DNA of 64,000 nt, taken from contig CP136063.1 in NCBI GenBank assembly GCA_032622095.1, positions 93,659,980 through 93,723,979 of the forward strand. The letters are read 5' to 3'. The notes beneath the pieces were generated by a model. The model was given only the letters and a program-made list of their open reading frames with translations, was not told the origin of the DNA and did no database searches. Position numbers and translations under genes: made by a program. The stretch comes from Siphonodentalium dalli. Its lineage: Eukaryota; Mollusca; Scaphopoda; Gadilida; Siphonodentaliidae. This document shows, piece after piece, positions 34,048 through 45,159 of the stretch; within the stretch, counting starts at the first letter, position 1, and each line of letters opens with the position of its first letter.

Positions 34048-36407
34048 TGTAGCGTTCAGGGGGGGGGGGGGGTCGATATGACACCCGGAACTTTATTTTC
34101 CCACCCATAACTTTACTAGCCATTACGCACTGTTTCAGAACACCGGCACGTCAAGTTACTACGGCGAAATACAGAAATAAGTCAACGTAAAATCTGCCCA
34201 CTGTTATCGTTCAAAATCACACTTTATGATAATTATTCTAAGAATTATGATAAAAACTGGCAATATAAGTGTGTTCTTGGTTCAGAATACATGGCTTTGA
34301 AGCATCATCACTTGATATATTGTCAATATTCACAATAATCAATTTACGCATTTCCGACGTCGGAAAGATGACAAAATGAATGACCGGGTGTGTCAAATGA
34401 TTATTTATCCTGGAAAAGCAGTTGAATCATTTGACTTGGGACATTTGCGTAAATAATCTGCAAATGTCACTTGTTTTAATAGTAATTTAGAGAAGAATTG
34501 GGTGCCAGCGATTTGGAGATATTTAGGATGATCTAACGTCGATCGATTTTTCGGTCAAACAAAAACAGCGGTGACTTATTACAAGAATACGAGTCCACAT
34601 TCTGACTCATTTTACCTGCCCAAATACAAATTATATAGTTGACTATATTCAGGTGATAATGAAAATACAAAAGTCTCTTTATTATCACAGATTTTCATCA
34701 AATTGACGGAGTTCAAGAAATATAAAATGTCCGGTAACCGCGCTGTTACCGCACTCACCGTGAATGCTTCAAAGTCATTTCTTATGTAATCCAGAACACT
34801 TAATTGAATATTTAACACCTGTGAATGATTACCTGAATACACAAAGTCACGCCCACCAGCAGTGGAATTTCTAAAACCTTCATGACGATTTCTGATCTGT
34901 CAGAAATCGCCCCTGATTGGTCGTTTTCCCATTGGTCAGTTCAGACACCTTCAAACGATTCTGATTGGTTGCATTCTCGCTCCTTCAATCCCAGTCAGCA
35001 GGGTATAAATACCGCTGCGGAATCAGATTTAGGCAGTTCGTGTTTTGTGTCAGTTGAAGTTTCGAATCAGTTCAGGTAAGTTCAAGTCCCAATTAGTTTT
35101 AAGGGGTAAGTTGGCGAAGACTGAGTAACTCAAGGGGTTACTCGAAGAAGAGACCAGTTGGCGAAGACTGAGTAACTCAATGAGTTGCTCGAAGAAGAGA
35201 TCAGTTGGCGAAGACTGAGTAACCCAAGGAGTTGCTCGAAGAAGAGACCAGTTGGCGAAGACTGAGAAACTCAAGGAGTTGCTCGGAGAAGAGACCAGTT
35301 GGCGAAGACTGAGTAACTCAAGGAGTTGCTCGAAGAAGAGACCAGTTGGCGAAAACTGAGTAACTCAAGGAGTTGCTCGAAGAAGAGACCAGTTGGCGAA
35401 GACTGAGTAACTCAATGAGTTGCTCGAAGAAGAGACCAGTTTGCGAAGACTGAGTAACTCAAGGAGTTGCTCGAATAAGAGACTAGCTGGCGAAGACTGA
35501 CGAACTCAAGGAGTTGCTCGAAGTAGAGACCAGTTGGCGAAGACTGAGTAACTCAAGGCGTTGCTCGAAGAAGAGATCAGTTGGCGAAGACGGAGTAACT
35601 GAAGGAGTTACTCGAAGAAGAGTCCAGTTGGCGAAGACTGAGTGACTCAAGGAGTTGCTCGAAGAAGAGATCAGTTGGCGAAGAATGAGTAAGTCAACGA
35701 GTTGCTCGAAGAAGAGACCATTTGGTGAAGACTGAGTAACTCAAGGAATTGCTAGGAGTTAGAGACCAGTTGGTGAAGATTAAGTAACTCAAGGAGTTGC
35801 TCGAAGAAGAGACCAGTTGGCGAAGAATGAGTAACTCAAGGAGTTGCTTGAAGAGGAGGCCAGTTGGCGAAGACTGAGTAAATCAAGGAGTTGCTCGAAG
35901 AAGAGACCAGTTGGCGAAGACTGAGGAACTCAACGAGTTGCTCGAAGAAGAGACCAGTTGGCGAAGACTGAGTAACTCAAGGAGTTGCTCGAAGAAGAGA
36001 CCAGCTGGCGAAGACTGAGTAACTCAAGGAGTTGCTCGAAGAATAAACCAGTTGGCGAAGACTGAGTAACTCAAGGAGTTGCTCGACGAAGAGACCAGTT
36101 GGCGAAGACTGAGTAATTCAAGGAGTTGCTCGAAGAAGAGACTAATGTTACTCAAAGAAGACCGCCATACTAATAAGAGAGAGAGAGAGAGAGAACCACA
36201 ATTTGACTTTGATTAAATTAAAGTTATCAATCAAACTCAGTGTTTTATTTTATATAGCGCCCTTGGAAGTTGGGAAATATTTAAGGCAAGTCCTGCAGCA
36301 AGGAATCTCAGGCGAACCTTTCCCCTACCCAATTGGGTAACAAATGTAACACCCCCAACTGACCGCTGGGTTGTCCTGACATACAGCCCGAGGGGTGGCA
36401 CGTTACA
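34048..36407 (+). repeat. 3' LTR
   Basis: It starts TGTAGCGTTCAGGGG and ends GGCACGTTACA, then CAAC. It carries TATAAATA at 35004-35011. A few substitutions per hundred bases separate it from the 5' LTR. Confidence 0.88.
35106..36150. repeat. 47-bp minisatellite in the 3' LTR
   Basis: About 22 copies of the same unit as in the 5' LTR, more uniform than there. Its end, like that of the other array, is followed by a (GA)n tract. Confidence 0.92.
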
Positions 36408-36411
36408 CAAC

Positions 36412-36955
36412 GTGTTAAAATATGTTAGGCTGGATTGTTGGCTTCTACGACGAAACAATTAGAACCTGTTCGTAAAACGTTTGGTTATCGCAATTTATTT
36501 CTGTATACCTATCGGAAAATATTTGCGTTGGTTTTTGTGGAAAATTCGGGGGATCCACGGAGATGTTTAGCGGTTCTGATGTCACAAATATCATTTAGGG
36601 ATTCGAAAAGTGAATTTCACTCAGAAACGTACCTCTCACAAGTCAACAAGTAGTGGTCGTTGTCCTCCAATTCTCCACATGAGCAACACGGATGATCGGA
36701 TATGAAGTTTGAATATTTTTGGTAGTTTAAATTACTGCAGTTCAGTCTCAATCAAGTCTCAATATCTGAGTTTCTCGACTCAACACTTCATAGTAATGCT
36801 TGGGGACTTTTTTGTATTAGGCTTTAGTGACTTTGTAAAGGATGATATAGGTATTCGTAGTATATTTCATCGGAGTTCAAATCATTGCAGAGATCCGCTG
36901 TCGAGGGGATGAATGATTTCTTTTTAGGCAGTCTGCAAGAAGAGACCTGTTACTG
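36412..36955. other. Intron 6 sequence, nothing recognised
   Basis: Short frames only; no splice-paired exon or repeat structure seen. Confidence 0.4.
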
Positions 36956-36959
36956 GCAG

Positions 36960-37430
36960 ATCGAATGGGGGTGTATACTGAATGTCAGTTAACAGTAGGA
37001 TGAATACTGAATGTCAGTTAACAAAGGGGTGTTTACTTTATGCGAGTTTATAACAGAGGGGTGAATATCGAATGTCAGTTTATAACAGAGATGTGTATAC
37101 TGAAAGACAGTTTATAACAGAAAAGGGTGCATGCATGTATATACTTAACGCCAGTTAACAAAGGGGTGTATACTGAAAACCAGTTAACAAATGGGGAGTG
37201 TATACTGAATGCCAGTTAACAAAGGGGTGTATACTGAAAACCAGTTAACAAATGGGGTGTGTATACTGAATGCCAGTTAACAAAGGGGTGTATACTGAAA
37301 ACCAGTTAACAAATGGGGTGTGTATACTGAATGTCAGTTAAGAAATGGGGTGAAAACTGAATGCCAGTTTTTATAACAGTGTGGGTAAATACTGAATGCC
37401 AGTTAACGTGGGGTGAATACTGAATACCCA
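36960..37430. repeat. Minisatellite family T1, third locus
   Basis: Units of 28-32 bp such as gtgtatactgaatgccagtt plus aacaaaggg repeat about 15 times. A two-unit higher-order block alternates tgaatgccagtt and tgaaaaccagtt at 37195-37320. Confidence 0.85.
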
Positions 37431-37949
37431 TCACATTTCTCAATAGTTTGTTTCATCTTCCAAACAGTTCCACGTTAAGAGAAAACGGGTTATGGTAACA
37501 TATTACTAAATTTTCCGGCACAGTGATGACCGGGTGGGACTCGACAGATCTGCGAATGTCTGTCAAGTTCAAACAAGCGCCCAATTAACAGGATGAGACC
37601 CGAAAAGGATAACAGAGACAAAATATAATTACCGCAATGTGTCGCCATCATAGTCGCATACCTACATTTTATTTGAATCCCGAATACAATATTAAGACAG
37701 GGGTAACAGGTGTATGAATCCTGAATACCGCGACTAACAGTTGGATACAAGACAACCAATGTCAGAAATGGTAACGCGCTCAAGATCATATATTATATAC
37801 CCATGATTGTAATTATAGAATATAAAATATATTGGTTTCACGAATGACCAACTCATAATTCAGTTAAAACAACTAATCCTTCAAATTATTATAACAACTA
37901 TACGGCTTATCACTGAAGGTTTCTCGTGCATCTCATGCACCAGAATTCC

Positions 37950-38110
37950 CAACTACACCTTTTACCGGACTCGGACTCCGGGTCGCAGTTCGACATTTAG
38001 TCCTCTCCCAAAAATCCCCATTTCTATATATAAAACGCCCATGGCCCACTGTATACCAAGAATTGCAAAACATCATACACGCGGAGCGCGAAATGAATCC
38101 CGCGTATTGC
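37950..38110. repeat. Dispersed repeat R1, copy c
   Basis: It starts aactacaccttttaccggac and ends cacgcggagcgcgaaatgaa, in the same orientation as copies a and b. Confidence 0.75.
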
Positions 38111-38384
38111 CTGAAAATGGACGGAATCCCGCTTGCCAAAAAGGGGGTGATATACGTATACATTCACCCATGCGATAGCGTAAGGTGTATAGCCCCTACC
38201 CCCGAATGAAATATCAGTTAACAAAGAGCAACGGATCCTGCGCACAAGGTATATGGATAGAAGATAAGATACTCTCTTTAGGAAAGCCAAGGGGCCAGTA
38301 GTCGGGTGTGGCTAATCAAAAGATCCCGTTCTATTATGATTAGCATTATAATTGATTCGTGCACTTATCGACATATTTGAACCT

Positions 38385-38945
38385 GGTAATACCATGGTCA
38401 TACCATGGTAACACCATGGTGGTAGCATATTTACCATGGCACGAACATAGTAATAGAAATTTCACCATGGTATTTCACCATGATAGTTTGAAAATTACCA
38501 TGGTGTTACAGTGATAGACCATTTCAACATGTTAACTTACCATGGTTGAACCATGGTAACACCATATTGGTACCATATTTACCATGGCACGAACATAGTA
38601 ATAGAAATTTCACCATGGTATTTCACCATGATAGTTTGAAAATCACCATGGTGTTACAGTGATAGACAATTTCACCATGTTAACTTACCATGGTTGAACC
38701 ATGGTAACACCATATTGGTACCATATTTACCATGGTACGAGCATGGTGATAGAAATTTCACCATGGTATTTCACCATGATAGTTTGAAAATCACCATGGT
38801 GTTACAGTGATAGACCATTTCAACATGTTAACTTACCATGGTTGAACCATGGTAACACCATATTGGTACCTTATTTACCATGGTACGAGCATGGTGATAG
38901 AAATTTCAACATGGTATTTCACCATGATAGTTTGACAATCATCAT
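38385..38945. repeat. 148-bp satellite studded with CCATGG palindromes
   Basis: Nearly four copies of a 148-bp unit; ttaccatggttgaaccatgg begins copies at 38537, 38685 and 38833. Each unit has multiple taccatggta or accatggt motifs, so internal short palindromes abound. Confidence 0.9.
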
Positions 38946-39117
38946 GTTGTTACTTTGGTAGTGCCCAATATTGTTTTCCTTTTCAAGTTACCAATTTTGA
39001 CCGTTACCTAATGTTTAACTAAGCAATGATAAATACAACTGTTTCGTGGTTGTATTGTTGCTATGCTGAAGATAGTATGTACAGGTACGAGTTCAATTAT
39101 ATAGCCTACCATGGTAT

Positions 39118-39170
39118 AATAGAATAGAATATAATTTTATTAAATCTACGACCCCTCACGGGATATGAGA
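39118..39170 (-). mobile_element. Non-LTR retroelement 3' tail, reverse orientation
   Basis: On the minus strand, gatttaataaaattatattc runs into a ctattctatt tail. This matches the AATAAA plus (TTCTA)n tail style of the plus-strand element ending at 45158. Confidence 0.55.
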
Positions 39171-40889
39171 TTACAAACATAAACATGCATATATATATAA
39201 ACACATATCATAACAGTATTAACCTGAACCATGAATTTTAATAACAACGATAATTTCATTAACGATTAACAATAATAATCTTTATCCTGTATTTAACATA
39301 TTTTATCGTACACCAGTGAAGTCATATGATTTATGTGAACCTAATCTTCCCAATAAACGTTACCAATGTTTTACAAATCACCGGTTTTACACGTGGCGGA
39401 TTTATGCTGACATTTTTATTTCGATAAAATCACAGCAATCAGACGTGATATTGACGTAGAACGAACTAAAAGAGACGATATATTACATAAATAACAACCA
39501 TGGCGTATTGGGAGAGCGGATAAAATCAGGAGTAAAAGAGAAGATATGAAAATAATCTGCGAAAGCATTCATGGTGTATTATTGAACTAATTCTTCAGCT
39601 TCTTTCAACAAGTGGACAATTTGTCAATAATAGCTTGAAACCTTTATTCTACATGTGAAAGAACGGCGGCTGAAATATCTGCTGCCAAAATTAGATTTGT
39701 GCCCGATTACTCCTACAAGCCTACATGTACATACGGTGTGGTGAACGTTTTTCGCAGTGGCATTGTGGACGAGTACCCCAAGTTCATTCCTGGCTTGGTT
39801 TGGTGATCGAGACTGTTACTTGTTTGATTGTGGACAGTTGTTAAGACGGTCTGATTTCGGTTCCTTTGATAACCGGACAAGTTTGAATTCTGCGAAAACG
39901 GGCTTAATCATTGACAATTTCCACTAAATTCGAGAGTAGAGATTCATGCCAATCGATTCATGGCATGATCCAGGGTCTGACTTCAATCGACTCCGGGTTG
40001 GTGTTGAAATTGACAGTGTTGTGACTTAGTATCAAAACACTGGCACATTTACTGACACTAGAGGATACAGGTATAATTAACACGAGATTCGATGCCAACC
40101 AATAGTGACAATAATAACAACAACGAGCAGCTATTACTATTAGAATGTTGACAATCCAGTTGACAGTGTTCTGAATATGATTGTTTCAAAGCACATGCAT
40201 GTACATTTACAAGAGATGATATACATGTACATGTACTGTACGCACCAGTGTAATTCACAAGAGCTTCAAAGTCAAAAACAACACCGTAAACAATGAACTG
40301 ACGCCGCGCAGTGACGGATGATCACATATCTACAATTCCAACTTTACAATTACATGGACCAATTCATCCCGTGTTCATCAATTTTCATTGAAACGTGTGG
40401 ATATGAGACATTGTCATCATTCGCCATGTTATCGTCAAGTTATTACGACAATTTACCGGGAGTAGACTATTGGTTGGATGTTCTTATCAAACTATCTTTG
40501 GCTGACTCACTGATATTGATACTAAGTGTCGTGATACCAGCAGTATACAGTTTGATGCATCATGCTTTAAAATTTCATGGAAAATGTGCGACTACTATTT
40601 TGCGTTCCATATTGCAATAATAAGCGCGATAGATTTTTGGTATTGTGGTACAATCACGACTTTTTCTAAATTAAGCACGCTCAATATCACAATAAAGGTG
40701 CGCCTAAAAAAATACCACTTCTTCTGGCTGTTACTGTATAGTCTGTATTGTCATGATGTACGGATTCACCTGTTAAAACAAAAAGATGTTACCAAAAAGT
40801 ATGCCATTAAGATATTTAACTTTTACATGTACATAAATTTGAGTTTTAACTGTGAAACATGTAGCTTTGTTCTTCTTATGGCTTAAAAT
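39171..40889. other. Intron 6 sequence, nothing recognised
   Basis: About 1.7 kb with no repeat partner in the window and no splice-paired coding segment. The small open frames at 40318-40886 have no family resemblance. Confidence 0.45.
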
Positions 40890-41247
40890 GGCATGCCGAT
40901 TCATGTATTAGAATGGTCGAAATTAGTATTACTCATAACTGAATAGTGATGGGTTGGCTTATCATCTATTACTAGTATCGTTTTTTATTTACAGCCATTT
41001 TTATACAGTAGTTAGTGAAAGGCGAACACATTACGCGTGCGCAGCCTTTTTCCGGATTAAATTCTATGAGGCAGATAACAAGCCTGATCCTCTGCAAACT
41101 GCAAAGTTTCATAAGTATTGTCTATCACTTTATGCATTGAGGATTTACATTTCATCAAAACTATGATCGTAACTAAGATGTATTTTTCAGTTACGAATAA
41201 TAGTAATACTAGTTTCGACCATTCAAAAACATATGAATCGTAATGCC
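40890..41247. mobile_element. MITE with about 50-bp imperfect TIRs
   Basis: The left end ggcatgccgattcatgtatt then gaatggtcgaaa is mirrored at 41247, with ggcattacgattcatat then gaatggtcgaaa read inward. The similarity continues to agtattact and aactga. No coding content. Confidence 0.75.
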
Positions 41248-41364
41248 TACCATATTGTCACCATGGGAACCTGGCTAATTATATGGTAAATTAGCAAATT
41301 AAGAGCAAAAAGTTGATGCTGACCCATGAAAAATACCATTGGTCTGACCTTTATTAGTTACGGT

Positions 41365-41742
41365 CTTGATATTAATTAAACGGTGTTGAACCGTAAAAAA
41401 TACAACGGTCTGACAGTTACTGGTTACAGTCTGCCAGTTACTTAAACGGTTTTATACCGTGGAACATGCTACGGCCTGACCGTATGTTTAACGGTCAAAT
41501 GTTGACAGCGATGTTGCCCGGTCTCAGACCGTTAAAGCGACGGTCTTTGTTACGGTCTTTATATTAATTAAACGGTGTTGAACCGTAAAAAAATACAACG
41601 GTCTGACAGTTACTGGTTACGGTCTGCCAGTTACTTAAACGGTTTTATACCGTGGAACATGCTACGGCCTGACCGTATGTTTAACGGTCAGATTGGCAGC
41701 GATGTTGCGCGGCCTCAGACCGTTAAAGCGACGGTCTTTTGT
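41365..41742. repeat. 192-bp tandem duplication rich in AACGGT/ACCGTT
   Basis: Two copies with attaattaaacggtgttgaa at 41371 and 41563. Each contains six or more acggt or accgt motifs in opposing orientations, giving several small hairpins. Confidence 0.88.
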
Positions 41743-41916
41743 CTAACAGTGTATCTATGAGAACAGATTCAGCCTATTTTTCGAGTTAAATTTCCAGCTG
41801 ATTGTGTCAGGGATGACGTTTCCAACTGTTGAAAATATTGACCAATGTTCCCCCAATTAACCCCTACCCCAACGTCCCAGCAGTTGCTTCAATGAAATTT
41901 ATGATGACAATCTCAC

Positions 41917-42071
41917 CTGACAGTGTCAATGCTTGTGTGAATTTCTCCTGGTCGACTCGAACTTTCGATTCCGGAAACCACAGACATGGTATTCCCAAAC
42001 AAACAAAATCGGGGCATCTTGACACCTACAACGGCAGCAACAACTTCTCCGGTGTGAACGCCGATTCGTAT
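41917..42071 (-). CDS. Soluble guanylate cyclase exon 6: cyclase core with altered active-site segment
   Basis: This 155-nt exon, phase 0 to 2, encodes IRIGVHTGEVVAAVVGVKMP, then RFCLFGNT, then MSVVSGIESSSRPGEIHTS, then IDTV. C534 occupies the guanine-specifying Cys position (R-Y/F-C-L-F-G). The family signature N-T-V-N-x-x-S-R reads N-T-M-S-V-V-S-G. The transition-state Asn is therefore Ser541 and the Arg is Gly545. Vertebrate alpha subunits also lack this pair, whereas beta and homodimeric cyclases have it. Acceptor: gtcatttctttctag|A. Donor: CAG|gtgaga. No stop or frameshift is seen, so the change looks like divergence rather than decay. Confidence 0.92.
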
Positions 42072-42104
42072 CTAGAAAGAAATGACACGACTAATGCATA
42101 ATGT

Positions 42105-42190
42105 ATATATATAGTACGGGATACACCAATGCATAATGTATAGATATAGTACGGGATATACCAATGCATAATGTATATATATAGTACGCC
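42105..42190. repeat. Three-copy 42-bp tandem repeat
   Basis: aatgcataatgtatatatat plus agtacgggatacacc recurs at 42093, 42130 and 42165. It lies within 40 bp upstream of the exon 6 acceptor. Confidence 0.8.
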
Positions 42191-42664
42191 TTTGCTTCAT
42201 TCTCAATGGATATAGGATATATCAAAATGGGTATGAGAAATATAAATGGAAATTAGAAATATAAATCGATAAGAGAAATATATAGAGAATGTATACCTAT
42301 CCGGTGAGAAAAAAAGGCCGCCTATCTGACAAATCCAACATACGGATTCCGAAAACTGAATGTTTATGCTAATCAAAAATGTGGGTCTCATAAATTCCAT
42401 CACGAGGCGACACCTATATCCATTTATGTATGGTCTAAAGCCGGTGTCCAACTACAAGTTCAACTGTGCACAACGGAATTCAACGCCCTTGTGTTGGAAT
42501 TTTAGAACTGGTACCTCAAGCTTTCTCATTATGTAAATTCGCAGCCTAACAACATTTCCCTGATTGACAACTTTCCAATTGATGGCCGTTTCAGGCCAAA
42601 TCATTCACCGAAAGTAAAAAAAAAATAGAATTCAGATCTTAATCAACACATCTTAGACATTATA

Positions 42665-42877
42665 CAGTAATGCCCCAAGTAATTGACCACTTAACCACAG
42701 CAGAATTATGGGTAATTTTTCAGGATTTAGTCACAAATATGGCTTGTTGCCCTTCATCGGAAAGCTCTCGGCGAGAGCTTTCCGATGAATGGCAACAAGC
42801 CATATTTCCGACTAAATCCTGAACAATTACCCATAATTCTGCTGTGGTTAAGTGGTCAATTACTTTGGACATTACTG
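42665..42877. mobile_element. Foldback MITE family M2, complete 213-bp copy
   Basis: It starts CAGTAATGCCccaagtaatt after TA and ends with the mirror, ggacATTACTG. The arms match over about 100 bp to a central ctctcggcgagag. It lies just downstream of exon 5 in the gene's direction, within intron 5. Confidence 0.88.
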
Positions 42878-43004
42878 GAGGCATATTGCTTACAAAGCCA
42901 AACTATCAGAATAATTTCAAGTTATTTTCGGTCAGAAATTTCCAATTAATTATTTTTGTCAAAATATGGGTCGATATATACACCCATTAAGCCCTATATC
43001 TGAC

Positions 43005-43157
43005 CTTGATATCGCTCAGCATGTCTGGCACCCCGGGTAACGTAGTCACGACATCAATCATCTCGATGCCCATGGAGAGAATCCTATCCGCGTGGTTGCT
43101 TACTGGCTCCGGGTTGATACCACTCGCAACAACGTACGCATCACCAATAGTCTCTAC
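43005..43157 (-). CDS. Soluble guanylate cyclase exon 5: cyclase catalytic core
   Basis: This 153-nt exon, phase 0 to 0, encodes 51 residues starting VETIGDAYVVASGINPEP and ending PDMLSDIK. E462 is the guanine-selecting glutamate position, and D466 is the second metal-binding Asp (G-D-A-Y context). The following N-H-A-D-R-I-L-S-M-G-I-E-M helix is standard for class III cyclases. Acceptor: ctttctattccgacag|G. Donor: AAG|gtcaga. Exon 4 ends with LFDVQK, so the joined reading LFDVQK-VETIGDAY is exactly the family arrangement. Confidence 0.95.
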
Positions 43158-43930
43158 CTGTCGGAATAGAAAGTAAAAGTATTATTTATGTACCTATAAC
43201 GCCATATTTAGGCTTCCGGCAATTTGTGCTCCCTTTTGTTAAATTTTTGCACATCCTTATTTTGTATTATCGGTCACGGGCATCCATTGTCTAAGGTAGG
43301 ATTATACGTGTATTGGGATTATGGGAACAATAACGCTCTTTTTTGTACATATTTTTCGACCTGGAGCCTTGTTCGGTGCAAACAAATACATTACAGATTA
43401 ATTATCACCAGAAAAAAATATGTAATCTAAAATCTGAACTATTCAATATCGTGTTATCTGGTATGGCATAACCGACGTACAGTTTTCAGAAGTTGAATGT
43501 TATATTCTTCAAGCATACATAGTCGCTTGGTTTATTTGGAGTCCATCGTCGTTCCAACCGCTGTATATAACATATTAGTTGCAACTTTTGAAATTTTTAC
43601 CGATTTGGTGGGGTGAGACACCCGCACCCCTGTCCCGATGTATACATGCACGGGAACAAACCCCATTTGTAAGGTTTATCCACACGTATGTGTAACTTGT
43701 AACGTGTGTTGCTACTGCGTAGGTCACCTGACTCACGTGATCATTTCGTCTACATGTTGACTATCAAACCGTTTAGAGTTTCATGTTCAACATGTAGCAT
43801 ACTTATCTTGCAGCGAAGATGAATAATCCACTCTTCTGATATAGACCAGACTGTGGCGGAGGTAGGTGCCACCGGAGAGCGCATAAATTGTGACTGGTAT
43901 TTCCTGATAGGTACTCTCCAGGGGAATTAT
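43158..43930. other. Intron 4 end, nothing recognised
   Basis: No repeat or exon seen between exon 5 and the retroelement fragment. Confidence 0.4.
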
Positions 43931-43934
43931 GACA

Positions 43935-45158
43935 TTGCAGGTGATCAGCGATCTGCTGGGGCATAGAGATATGGTACAATTGACAGCGCCTTCGTTCTAC
44001 ATGCGTCTATTCAAAAATATATCACTGCTAAAAAAACAGTATATGCAACGTTTGTAGATTTTCGGAAAGCATTTGATACAGTCGATCGACAAATACTTTT
44101 AAGAAAATGGAGTTAATTGGAATTACCGGCAGGACAATGCAGATTGTAAAATCACTATATGATTCAAGTATTTATATTACTAACACAAGTAAGGGATTTG
44201 GGCCACCGCACCTCTCAACAATTGGAGTCCGACAAGGATATGTATTATCCCCTTTATTATTCAAGATATTTATTGATGACATTGATGGCATCTATGATGA
44301 TAAATGTGATCCATTGTCTATCGGGTCTAGCAAACTAAATCACTTATTATTTGCGGATGATTTAGTGCTATTGTCAGAAAGTCCGGAGGGACTTCAGCGG
44401 TCATTAGATAGCTTACAGTCTTACACAAATATGAACGCTCTCTCAGTCAATCCTGATAAGACAAAATGCATGATTTTTCGAACTAGAAAACCAAACTTTA
44501 ACAAAAACTTCTTCCTTGCAGGAAATCAATTGGAAATTGTTAACGAATACACATATCTTGGAATTACCTTTGCAAACACTGGAAAATTCATACAGGCAGT
44601 GGATAACCTGAGCGTCAAAGGGCGAAAGGTTCTTTTTTCAATAACAAATGCATGTGCTAATAAAGCACCACTCCCTCTGAAAACGTCCCTTAAACTATTT
44701 GACAAATTAATTAAACCCATCATCTTATACGGAAGTGAAATTTGGGCAACAGGAATAACTAAACAAAATTATGACCGTTATTCGTGTGAAAAAATTCATG
44801 TATCACATTGCAAACATATTCTCGGAGTTGGAAAATATGCATCTAATTCTGCTGTTCGAGCTGAACTAGGAAGCTATCCGTTATATATTGATGCATTGTA
44901 TAGAATGGCTACCTACGCTGTTAAAATTACCTCACGTTGCACGAGCAAGTTATTGCAAGACGCAGTTATTGAACAACTTAACGGAAAAACTGGTAGTTCA
45001 ATCTTCAAATATTAAGTTACTTGACTGAGTGATGTTATTATTATACAGTTTATATATGTTCATGTACCATATTAATATTATATATATGTATGGCAACCTG
45101 TCCCAACCCAGGGACGTATTTTGCTTAATAAATTCTATTCTATTCTATTCTATTCTAG
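43935..45158 (+). pseudogene. Non-LTR retrotransposon 3' half, reverse transcriptase
   Basis: A 5' piece reads GTIDSAFVLHASIQKYITAK then TVYATFVDFRKAFDTVDRQI, with a stop near 43961 and a frameshift near 44107. A 302-codon frame (44107-45015) then contains GVRQGYVLSPLLFKIFIDDI, the catalytic LLFADDLVLLS, and LSVNPDKTKCMIF. These are reverse-transcriptase blocks 3-6. The 3' end has AATAAA and a (TTCTA)n tail, giving a near-complete 3' end. The endonuclease and the first ORF are absent: this is a 5'-truncated copy, as is usual. It belongs to the jockey/CR1/I-like group; the exact clade is not resolved. Confidence 0.88.
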
Positions 45159-45159
45159 A

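Larger units (their letters stand above)
28056..36407 (+). mobile_element. Complete LTR retrotransposon with gag but no pol
   Basis: Two LTRs of 2301 and 2360 bp bound a 3.7-kb interior. The insertion is flanked by CAAC on both sides (28052-28055 and 36408-36411), a 4-bp target duplication. LTR ends are TGTAGC and (G)TTACA or TATACA. A tRNA-Leu-type primer site follows LTR1. The interior has a Ty3/gypsy-like gag with two zinc knuckles and then 1.66 kb without protease, reverse transcriptase or integrase. It is therefore non-autonomous and would depend on enzymes from elsewhere. The LTR unique parts differ by only a few percent, so insertion is fairly recent. Confidence 0.88.

Noticed and set aside
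29108-36150. CRISPR-like direct repeats
   Set aside because: The 47-bp units are contiguous without spacers and lie in eukaryotic LTRs.
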